Both the position numbers and the translations under genes were made by a program. A stretch of DNA of 6,984 nt from Treponema sp. (GTDB lineage: Bacteria > Spirochaetota > Spirochaetia > Treponematales > Breznakiellaceae). The stretch lies in contig JAISBK010000141.1 in the NCBI GenBank assembly GCA_031266255.1, positions 1 through 6,984 of the forward strand, given 5' to 3'. The notes under the pieces are model-generated. The model was not told the origin of the DNA and searched no databases. It saw only the letters and a list, made by a program, of their open reading frames with translations. Positions 1-5,475 of this stretch are shown piece by piece; the stretch's first letter is position 1, and every line of letters starts with the position of its first letter.

Positions 1-6
1 CCTGAT

Positions 7-405
7 ATGTCCTTCACCTTTTACTTCCTGTCTCCTACACACCCCGTCATGTACGTCTACGATCCAAAGCCGCCGGGGCAGCGCAGTTCCCGGGAGGCAT
101 TTCGTGGGGCCTGTGAGCGCCGGAAACCAAAGATCCTCGGGATAACCCGTTTCTGTGAGTATCTGGTGGAACATGATTACCTCCAGGTGGAGTATCAGGG
201 TATCCAGGGCCGGCCGCCGCGGCCTTTGGGGTACGAAAAGGTGTGGCGGAAGTACAGTGACTTTTACAACGACCTCATGACCGGTTTATCCTTTGTGTGC
301 CTTTCTGAGTTTATACCCACGGAAAACCTCTATGCCCTATGGGGAACATCGGTTGCCGGACATCGTGATGATAACCCTGCTGGCGGTTATGCCACGGGTG
401 AATGA
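7..405 (+). CDS. Unrecognised protein, possibly the 3' part of a longer gene
   Basis: I do not recognise this protein (up to 132 residues). The frame is open from base 1, so the gene may begin outside the window. Internal ATG codons at 7 and 49 lack a clear Shine-Dalgarno. Codon choice across about 50-290 looks like real coding sequence. Residues about 40-90 (charged helix with ITRFCEYLVEHDYL, then a basic GRPPRP turn and YEKVWRKYSDFY) could form a winged-helix-like fold, but that is inference. From about 290 onward a second frame carries a transposase-like sequence, so the last 35 or so residues here may be an accidental read-through into insertion-sequence DNA rather than native C-terminus. 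The stop codon lies at the first bases of a long hairpin. It could be a truncated gene interrupted by an insertion element, or a non-coding relic. Confidence 0.4.
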   Translation: MSFTFYFLSPTHPVMYVYDPKPPGQRSSREAFRGACERRKPKILGITRFCEYLVEHDYLQVEYQGIQGRPPRPLGYEKVWRKYSDFYNDLMTGLSFVCLSEFIPTENLYALWGTSVAGHRDDNPAGGYATGE

Positions 406-487
406 ATGGGGAGAGGGAGCGGAGTTTGCCCGGACGAAAGAGCCGTGGCTTCCTCTCCCCATTCAGGTTCTCGTCAGGGTTCACTAG
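293..487 (+). pseudogene. N-terminal remnant of an ISAs1/H-repeat family transposase
   Basis: This frame overlaps the preceding ORF in a different phase. It reads TTG at 293 or ATG at 332, then YGEHRLPDIVMITLLAV followed by NEWGEGAEFARTKEPWL. This matches the pattern I know from the N-terminal domain of ISAs1-family (H-repeat-associated) transposases: a short Pro-Arg lead, a basic H-x-L/P-x-DI-x-x-I hydrophobic helix with AV, then W-x-E-x-x-EF-x-x-x-K-x-x-WL. After WL the family normally continues with an LPNGIPSHDT-type block. Here it reads LPIQVLVRVH and stops at 485-487, and no DDE catalytic region follows. Full-length family members are roughly 350-400 residues, so this is only the first sixth. 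An upstream stop in the same frame (278-280) limits it on the left. I did not find convincing terminal inverted repeats. The family call is by eye. Confidence 0.5.
403..465. repeat. Long imperfect inverted repeat (18-bp hairpin)
   Basis: Bases 403-420 pair with 448-465. All 18 pairs are satisfied, 17 Watson-Crick and one G-U (417/451), around a 27-base loop. The outer 14 bp (TGAATGGGGAGAGG against its complement) are perfect. The left arm starts on the stop codon of the ORF ending at 405, and the whole structure lies inside the transposase-like frame. No T-run follows on either strand, so it is not a classical intrinsic terminator. It could be a relic of a mobile-element end, a MITE-like fold or a factor-dependent 3' hairpin. 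Confidence 0.8.
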
Positions 488-896
488 ACGACACACCCCA
501 TGCTTTTAAGCCCTGCCCATTTCTACTTCTACCCGATATCCCCACGCTCTATCCTACGCCCATAGTTCTTTTCATCCTTTTTCAACGCTTCTAGCGTCAC
601 CTCGTCAACAACCCCGCGTCTTCGTACCATGTTTGCTGGTTCCTCTTGACCCCCCATAATCCCCATACCTCATGATATCCCCCTCATTCCCTCACCGTGT
701 CCTAGTCAGTCTAGTACCGTTTCCTCCCCCTCATTCCAGGATAAACGCATAGCATGTGCGTATTCTTTATTTTGTAAGAAAATAATAAGTTCTATGCGGT
801 TATCCGCTTTGGTTGTTGATTGAACTTATTTTAAAATTAAGTTATGTTTATAAAAACATGAGCGTGGCTGGTACAGAAACGAAATGAGGATACACC
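488..896. other. Intergenic stretch without a convincing gene
   Basis: About 400 bases separate the transposase remnant from the LolA-like gene. From 488 to about 740 the plus strand is markedly G-poor and rich in C and T runs. It contains the direct repeat CCCCCTCATTCC at 679-690 and 726-737, and GATATCCCC at two places. On the minus strand a 45-codon frame (start at 666, stop at 529-531) ends in a charged, protein-like sequence, but it has only a weak possible ribosome site and I do not call it as a gene. From about 760 the base composition switches to AT-rich, and small inverted repeats (GCGG-TTAT-CCGC at 796-807, ATGTTT-ATAA-AAACAT at 844-859) and a promoter-like sequence appear. I see no RNA gene here. 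Confidence 0.6.
820..848 (+). promoter_or_regulatory. Putative sigma-70-type promoter for the LolA-like gene
   Basis: A TTGAAC -35-like hexamer (820-825) is followed after 17 bases by TATGTT (843-848). Both sit in AT-rich DNA about 50-75 bases before the GTG start at 897. The -10 hexamer overlaps the palindrome ATGTTT-ATAA-AAACAT (844-859), which could be an operator or chance. An alternative -10 is TATAAA at 849-854, with poorer -35 spacing. Confidence 0.4.
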
Positions 897-1586
897 GTGA
901 GATTAACGCTTGTTAAAGCAACCATTATTTTCTTTCTCTTCTTTAGTAAGAGTCTGGGGTTTCTTGGGGCTCAGGAAATCGTTACCGCAGAACGGTACCT
1001 CCAAACCGTATCCGAGCGATACGGTACTATTCGAGATTATGAGGCAAGGCTCCTTATTCGTTCTGGGGGTACTGATATGTCCGGTACGGTAAGTCATCTG
1101 ACTCCCTCGTTTTTACGGATAGATTTTACCAGGCCGGCAGAGCAGGTTATTCTTTTTAATGGGGATTTGCTTACGATTTATCTTCCCCAATACAATGCGG
1201 TGTTGAACCAGGCCACAACCCCCCGCAGTTCTGGGGCATCATTGGCAACTGCCCAGGGCCTTCTCTTGTTGAGGCGGAATTACATTCCGGTCTTTGTTAC
1301 AGGCCCTGATCCGCAGCCCTTGGAAAGGGGTTCCGAAGAACAAGTGGTCCAATTACGGCTCACCAGGCGTTCGGTGTCAGAAGGGTTTAGAGAGATCATT
1401 TTAAGCATCAATCCCAATACCAAGTTGATACGGCGCATAGTAGGAACTACCATTTCAGATGGCCAAGTACGGTTTGATTTTTCAGATATTAAGGTTAATC
1501 AGGGAATTCCTGAACAGCGGTTTATCTATGATTCGCCTGCTTCGGCGAATATGTTTAACAATTTTCTGTTTCAAGATGCGGATTGA
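897..1586 (+). CDS. lolA: LolA-like outer-membrane lipoprotein carrier (periplasmic)
   Basis: LolA proteins take lipoproteins released by the LolCDE transporter across the periplasm. This 229-residue protein starts with GTG at 897; AGGA at 887-890 lies 6 bases upstream. Residues 1-25 form a signal peptide (KAT, a hydrophobic run about 9-23, cleavage probably after FLGA before QE). The mature part has LolA-fold features: an N-terminal helix (RYLQTVSERYGTIRDYEARL), then strands with G-T/V-S-x-L-x-P-S-FLRIDFTRPAEQVILFNGD and a Y-L-P-x-Y-N stretch, and a C-terminal VRFDFSDIKVNQGIPEQRF segment typical of the end of the LolA barrel. Length fits the family (about 200-230). Spirochaetes are known to carry LolA without an obvious LolB. 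A strong hairpin follows 15 bases after the stop. The fold call is good; lipoprotein cargo is inferred, and the gene symbol is by family. Confidence 0.75.
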   Translation: MRLTLVKATIIFFLFFSKSLGFLGAQEIVTAERYLQTVSERYGTIRDYEARLLIRSGGTDMSGTVSHLTPSFLRIDFTRPAEQVILFNGDLLTIYLPQYNAVLNQATTPRSSGASLATAQGLLLLRRNYIPVFVTGPDPQPLERGSEEQVVQLRLTRRSVSEGFREIILSINPNTKLIRRIVGTTISDGQVRFDFSDIKVNQGIPEQRFIYDSPASANMFNNFLFQDAD

Positions 1587-1601
1587 CTGAAATGATTGCA
1601 T

Positions 1602-1641
1602 GAGCCGGTTTCAAAACTCAGGCGAGCTTTGAAACCGGCTC
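1602..1641 (+). terminator. Strong hairpin after the LolA-like gene, probable terminator or attenuator
   Basis: GAGCCGGTTTCAAA (1602-1615) pairs perfectly over 14 bp with TTTGAAACCGGCTC (1628-1641). Inside the loop CTC (1617-1619) and GAG (1624-1626) can extend the stem past one mismatch. It lies 15 bases beyond the stop codon at 1586, the usual position of a terminator. The following bases (gtatattaac) are AT-rich but not a T-run, so termination may be partial and let transcription reach the next two genes. A third copy of GAAACCGG at 1698-1705 could compete for the left arm. Confidence 0.7.
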
Positions 1642-1731
1642 GTATATTAACGATGTAAGAGAGACTATCAGGTAATAAAATGACGGAAAGGGTAGAAGAA
1701 ACCGGTTAATCGGGATTTTCTTGATAGTTTT

Positions 1732-1738
1732 GAGGAGG
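1732..1738 (+). promoter_or_regulatory. Shine-Dalgarno that fixes the RodZ-like start at 1745
   Basis: GAGGAGG lies 6 bases before ATG 1745-1747. A longer frame from TTG at 1721 would place this site inside the coding sequence and has no ribosome site of its own, so the ATG start is chosen. Confidence 0.85.
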
Positions 1739-1744
1739 AATTCT

Positions 1745-2869
1745 ATGGAATCCCTGGGTAATAAATTACGATCTGCCCGTGAAAGTAAAGGTTATACCTA
1801 TGATAAGGTAGGGGATGATATACATATCGCTACTCGATATTTAAAGGCATTGGAAGCGGAAGAATTTTCCGGGTTTCCCGGAGAGCCCTATATCCTCGGA
1901 TTTTTAAAGAATTACGGTGAATACCTGGGATTAGACGCCCAGGAACTGATTTCTCTGTACAAAAACATGCGTATTCAAGAAGAGCCAGTTCCGGTGGAGC
2001 AGCTTCTTTCAAAGCGCCCTGAGCGGGTATCGCCCCGGTTCGTGGTGGGGGTGATTATATGTCTCATACTTCTCGGCGCCCTGGTAGGAGGGGTATATTT
2101 CTTTTTTAGCCGTCCCCGAACCAAACCGGTTGTGGAGGAAACGAGTCGAGAGCCTGCGGAATATATGCTCACCGGTGGTTCTTTGGAACGGCGTTTTTAT
2201 CTGAAAGACCGTATCACCGTCGTCTATGGTGAGGAACAGTATCCTTTGGAACTCACTAATCTGGGGGAAGCGGTTACCATTACCACCCCCTATGGCCCGG
2301 TGATGCTGGATTTGAGCCAAGAAGTGGAGGTGGATCTGACGAGTGATAGCATGGCGGAATTACGGATCACGGCGGTTGATTTTGACAAGACCAAACATGA
2401 CGTTGGTGCCCAGTTGCGTTTTGAACTGGATAGTACCTTGCTCTTGGTGAACAACCCAATCCCTGAACAGACCGGGGCAAGCAGCAGCGCTTCAGGAGAA
2501 GCTGCCTGGAGACCTACTACTGGTCTTGCCAATGCGATCCCGATCTTTAATTCTCCAAACGCCTATCCGTTTACGCTGCAAATCTCTTTTCAGGGTTATT
2601 GTATGTTCCGCTGGGAAATTCTCGCAGAACGGGATCGCCGGGACCGCAATGAGCGGTATTTTCAAAAGGCTGACGCTATTGATATCCAGGCTCAAAATGG
2701 GATCCGTATGTGGGCATCCAATGCCGCGATGGTGAAACTCCAGGCTATAGGAGGCGGACGAACCGTACCTTTGGAGTTAGGGGGTGCCGGTGAAGTGGTA
2801 GTCGCGGATGTCCGATGGATCCGGGAGGATGAGCACCGGTACCGTTTGGCGATGGTACAGCTTGAATGA
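1745..2869 (+). CDS. RodZ-like protein: HTH domain, one membrane helix, DUF4115-type C-terminal domain
   Basis: RodZ-family proteins link the MreB cytoskeleton to the elongation machinery through a cytoplasmic HTH, one membrane helix and a periplasmic domain. Starting at ATG 1745 the protein has 374 residues. Residues 3-72 are an HTH_25-type domain (LGNKLRSARESKGYTYDKVGDDIHI... through GEPYILGFLKNYGEYLGLD), a strong match to the RodZ pattern. Residues 98-121 are a single transmembrane helix (FVVGVIICLILLGALVGGVYFFF) after a basic stretch, giving N-in orientation. Residues about 137-235 form a beta-rich middle region I cannot name. A Ser/Ala/Pro-rich linker (240-273) leads to residues 274-358, which resemble DUF4115, the RodZ C-terminal domain (LQISFQGYC...W near the start, NAAMVKLQAIGG near the end). 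The extra middle region makes it somewhat longer than E. coli RodZ. Its stop overlaps the rimO start (ATGA). Symbol omitted because MreB binding is not shown. Confidence 0.8.
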   Translation: MESLGNKLRSARESKGYTYDKVGDDIHIATRYLKALEAEEFSGFPGEPYILGFLKNYGEYLGLDAQELISLYKNMRIQEEPVPVEQLLSKRPERVSPRFVVGVIICLILLGALVGGVYFFFSRPRTKPVVEETSREPAEYMLTGGSLERRFYLKDRITVVYGEEQYPLELTNLGEAVTITTPYGPVMLDLSQEVEVDLTSDSMAELRITAVDFDKTKHDVGAQLRFELDSTLLLVNNPIPEQTGASSSASGEAAWRPTTGLANAIPIFNSPNAYPFTLQISFQGYCMFRWEILAERDRRDRNERYFQKADAIDIQAQNGIRMWASNAAMVKLQAIGGGRTVPLELGGAGEVVVADVRWIREDEHRYRLAMVQLE

Positions 2870-4221
2870 GCCTACGGTATTATCTTGATCCGTTTGGATG
2901 TGCAAAAAACCAGGTAGATGCGGAAACCATGCTGGGGTTCCTTGAGGAGGCCCAATGGATTTTAGTGGAGGATCCCGCAGAGGCGCAGCTCATCATCATC
3001 AATTCATGCGGTTTCATTGAGCAGGCAAAGCAAGAATCCATCAATGCTGCTTTGATGTACCGTAACACCTATCCTGATAAAAAAATAATCCTGGCCGGTT
3101 GCCTTGCCCAGCGCTATGCCCAGGAACTGTCCGCAGCCTTGCCTGAGGTGGATCTGATCTTCGGTAACCAGGACTTGGCACAAATCACCCAAGCCGCGCT
3201 GCTGGCACTTGATGCGGGGGAACCCAAGGTTTCCTGCCGGGTATTCGTCCCCACGGAACCGTCTTCTGGTTTGGAGGCCGGCGTTTCTGCTCCAGGAAGG
3301 CGGCCCCTGCTTTCCCTCCCTGGTTCGGCATACGTCAAAATTGCCGAAGGTTGCGATAATCACTGTACCTTTTGCGCGATTCCTCGTATCCGGGGACCGC
3401 TCCGTTCAAGACCCCTGTCTGGGATTGTGGACGAATGTCGGGAACTCTTGGATCGAGGCATTACTGAGCTTTGCCTCATTGGTCAGGATATTGGTTCTTA
3501 TGGAACCGATAGAACCAAGGGATCCAGTGAGCTTCCCCAACTCTTGGAGGCCCTCTCCCAGATGGAAGGCCGGTTTTGGGTACGCATGCTTTACCTGCAC
3601 CCAGATAGGTTTCCATTCCCTATTCTGGAAATAATCCGCAGGGATCCCCGGCTGCTCCCGTATTTTGATCTGCCCTTTCAGCACAGTGCTTCCAAGATAC
3701 TCAGGGCCATGAACCGCCAGGGGACGGGGGAATCCTACCTTGCCCTCATCCAACGTATCAGGGAACTGCTCCCTGATGCGACTATCCGGTCAACCTTTTT
3801 AATCGGCTTCCCGGGAGAGATGGAACGAGATTTCCAGGACCTCTTACAGTTTCAGGCTCAGGCCCAGCTTGACTGGGTGGGCTGCTTCACCTATTCCCGT
3901 GAGGAAGATACCCCGGCATATTCCATGAAGCCCCGGATTTCTGTTAGTATTGCGGCGGCCCGTAAAGAGCTGCTCGAAACACGACAGATACCTATCACCG
4001 AAAAGCAACTGGATCGTTTCTTGGGCAGGACCGTGGACGCGCTGGTAGAAGGAAAGGTACCTGAACAAACAGACCTGTATTTGGCCCGGCTTACATGCCA
4101 GGCGCCAGAAGTGGATGGACTCACCCTGGTCAGGTCTGCCACGCCCCTTATGCCGGGAACCTTTATCACCGGCACCGTGTTTGCCCGGCACGGTTTTGAT
4201 CTGGAACTGCACCTAGAATGA
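2866..4221 (+). CDS. rimO: Ribosomal protein S12 methylthiotransferase RimO
   Basis: RimO is a cytoplasmic radical-SAM enzyme with two 4Fe-4S clusters that adds a methylthio group to the conserved aspartate of ribosomal protein S12. The 451-residue protein is full length. The N-terminal UPF0004 domain has cluster cysteines C12 (FGCAKNQVD), C48 (NSCGFI) and C79 (AGCLAQRY). The radical-SAM CxxxCxxC is C163-C167-C170 in EGCDNHCTFCAIPRIRG, followed by PLRSRP. This is the RimO rather than the MiaB form, as are SAYVKIAEGCD and DLPFQHSASKILRAMNR. GFPGE (314-318) is present. Residues about 385-450 are the TRAM domain (FLGRTVDALVEGK ... GTFITGTVFARHGFDLE). It starts at ATG 2866, which overlaps the preceding stop by 4 bases and has no good ribosome site of its own, so translation is probably coupled to the RodZ-like gene. 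All key residues are intact. Its 3' end overlaps the convergent cotH-like gene by 9 bases. Confidence 0.95.
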   Translation: MSLRYYLDPFGCAKNQVDAETMLGFLEEAQWILVEDPAEAQLIIINSCGFIEQAKQESINAALMYRNTYPDKKIILAGCLAQRYAQELSAALPEVDLIFGNQDLAQITQAALLALDAGEPKVSCRVFVPTEPSSGLEAGVSAPGRRPLLSLPGSAYVKIAEGCDNHCTFCAIPRIRGPLRSRPLSGIVDECRELLDRGITELCLIGQDIGSYGTDRTKGSSELPQLLEALSQMEGRFWVRMLYLHPDRFPFPILEIIRRDPRLLPYFDLPFQHSASKILRAMNRQGTGESYLALIQRIRELLPDATIRSTFLIGFPGEMERDFQDLLQFQAQAQLDWVGCFTYSREEDTPAYSMKPRISVSIAAARKELLETRQIPITEKQLDRFLGRTVDALVEGKVPEQTDLYLARLTCQAPEVDGLTLVRSATPLMPGTFITGTVFARHGFDLELHLE

Positions 4222-5457
4222 GTTGATTTCCCGGTGTAAGTAGGCTATCCGGTCTCTCCACCAGCCCTTGAGCCGGAGGATTTCTTGGGGATAGTCAACC
4301 TTGTTCCACCACCACACCTGGGCATTTGCCTGATAGGATTTTTCTAAGTAGGATGCCATCGTATTGATGAACGGTTCCATGTTAGCAATCTCGGGATAGA
4401 TTTCATTCCATCGTTGCTGGTATGCCTTCCTAAACTCAGGGTCTTCAAAGAAACGGCTAAAAAACCGTTGGCCAGATCCGGTATGAAACGCGGTGTTATA
4501 AAACATACCCGTGGTATGCGTAAAATACGTCCCCTCATCGTAGTCAAACCCATAATCAAAATCCCATAACGGACCTAAGCCTATCTTGGAACCCTGATCC
4601 TGGTACAAAAAAACACTATGGGGCAAGTGTAGATCCCCATTTCTGGTTATTTCGTTAATCATGATATAATTGATAAAACTCTCCAGATCGATGAGATCCC
4701 GGTACTGGTTATCTGGGAAGGTATCAGAAAACAGAGCCGCCTCCATATCATCGAGGGCTTTTTTAACAAAATCATACCCGGAATCTTCGGTAAGATCTTC
4801 GGGGTGTTTTATCATGACTGGTAGGGATAAGTGCGGGGTCCGAAACTTAGGTTCCTCATCATAATGATCATCCAGTTCTACGAGAAAGCCCTGGTCTTCG
4901 TTGATGGCGACCCGTCCAGGACCTACCCCTACCTGTTCGGTCAAGAGATATGAGCCTTCGTAGGTCCCATTCACGACCACTTCCACATGGGTGTATTGAG
5001 GGGTAAAGTCAAGGCCAAAACGCCGGCCTAACTCAAAGGCAAGGCTATTTAACATCAGGGTCGTATCCTGGTAATTTGCCAGCAATACCCAACTTTTGGC
5101 TTTTTCATAGCCAAAGAGCGAAGTTTTCTTAGCAAATTTAAGCCGGTACGGTTTTTTAGGGGCGTTCCAGGTGGTATTCCCCCGGCCCCGGATCTGGACC
5201 TTCGTTTTGAGATTATGACTACTCACCGAAGGGTCTCTAATCTCAATGTCCGCATCAAGATACACTTCTTTACTGGTAATAGGGCGGCCATTATGGGTAC
5301 TGATGGTGATTACCGGTAAACCAGTATCCACCATTGCGGGATCCAGATGCCCCCTGAGCAGCTTTTTTCCCTCATTCTTCAGGGCAGCACACCCGCTTAC
5401 CGCGAGAAACAACCCGCAAACCATCCATACTACCCTATACGTTCTGCGTTGCTTCAT
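4213..5457 (-). CDS. CotH-kinase-family lipoprotein
   Basis: CotH proteins are atypical kinases, first known from Bacillus spore coat, where CotH phosphorylates coat proteins. Relatives occur widely in bacteria with unknown targets. This 414-residue protein starts at ATG 5457 with GAGGAGGG (5464-5471) 6 bases upstream. Residues 1-23 are a lipoprotein signal (basic KQRR, hydrophobic core, VSG-C lipobox, acylated C23). The CotH domain runs about 48-400. It has RGRGNTTW (90-97) and KKPYRLKF (101-108), then LFGYEKAKSWVLLANYQD, VVVNGTYEGSYLLTEQV (160-176) and GFLVELDD (190-197). Further on are an Asp-centred NEITRNGDLHLPHSVFLYQD and the motif PLWDFDYGF (296-304), whose aspartates fit the metal-binding site of the family. 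All blocks are present, so it should be active. It is the last gene of the operon, 18 bases after the DUF4956 gene. Its exported location contrasts with the cytosolic ATP expected for a kinase. Substrate is unknown. Confidence 0.85.
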   Translation of the reverse strand: MKQRRTYRVVWMVCGLFLAVSGCAALKNEGKKLLRGHLDPAMVDTGLPVITISTHNGRPITSKEVYLDADIEIRDPSVSSHNLKTKVQIRGRGNTTWNAPKKPYRLKFAKKTSLFGYEKAKSWVLLANYQDTTLMLNSLAFELGRRFGLDFTPQYTHVEVVVNGTYEGSYLLTEQVGVGPGRVAINEDQGFLVELDDHYDEEPKFRTPHLSLPVMIKHPEDLTEDSGYDFVKKALDDMEAALFSDTFPDNQYRDLIDLESFINYIMINEITRNGDLHLPHSVFLYQDQGSKIGLGPLWDFDYGFDYDEGTYFTHTTGMFYNTAFHTGSGQRFFSRFFEDPEFRKAYQQRWNEIYPEIANMEPFINTMASYLEKSYQANAQVWWWNKVDYPQEILRLKGWWRDRIAYLHREINSF

Positions 5458-5475
5458 GGTTTTCCCTCCTCTTTG

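Noticed and set aside
196..209. CAGGG motifs as a possible left terminal repeat of the ISAs1-like remnant
   Set aside because: The pentamer occurs several times by chance in this GC-rich stretch and I found no matching inverted partner or target duplication.
403..465. Integron attC-type recombination site
   Set aside because: The fold is similar in size, but the GTTRRRY / RYYYAAC core boxes are absent, and there is no gene-cassette arrangement.
745..770. ACGCA ... TGCGT stem followed by a T-rich stretch, as a terminator for the leftmost ORF
   Set aside because: A 5-bp stem is too weak, and it lies about 340 bases beyond the ORF stop.
858..887. Nine-codon leader peptide (ATG at 858, stop at 885-887) before the LolA-like gene
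   Set aside because: No ribosome site, no regulatory codon run, and no attenuator after it.
1629..1657. TTGAAA ... GATGTA as a promoter for the RodZ-like gene
   Set aside because: The -35 hexamer is part of the hairpin's right arm and the -10 match is poor.
3004..3363. Long antisense frames inside rimO
   Set aside because: They are opposite-strand shadows of a fully conserved gene and show no family motifs.
4174..4194. Hairpin ACCGTG / CACGGT followed by TTTT near the end of rimO
   Set aside because: It lies inside the conserved TRAM-domain coding sequence, the stem is only 6 bp with a 9-base loop, and stopping here would truncate rimO transcripts.
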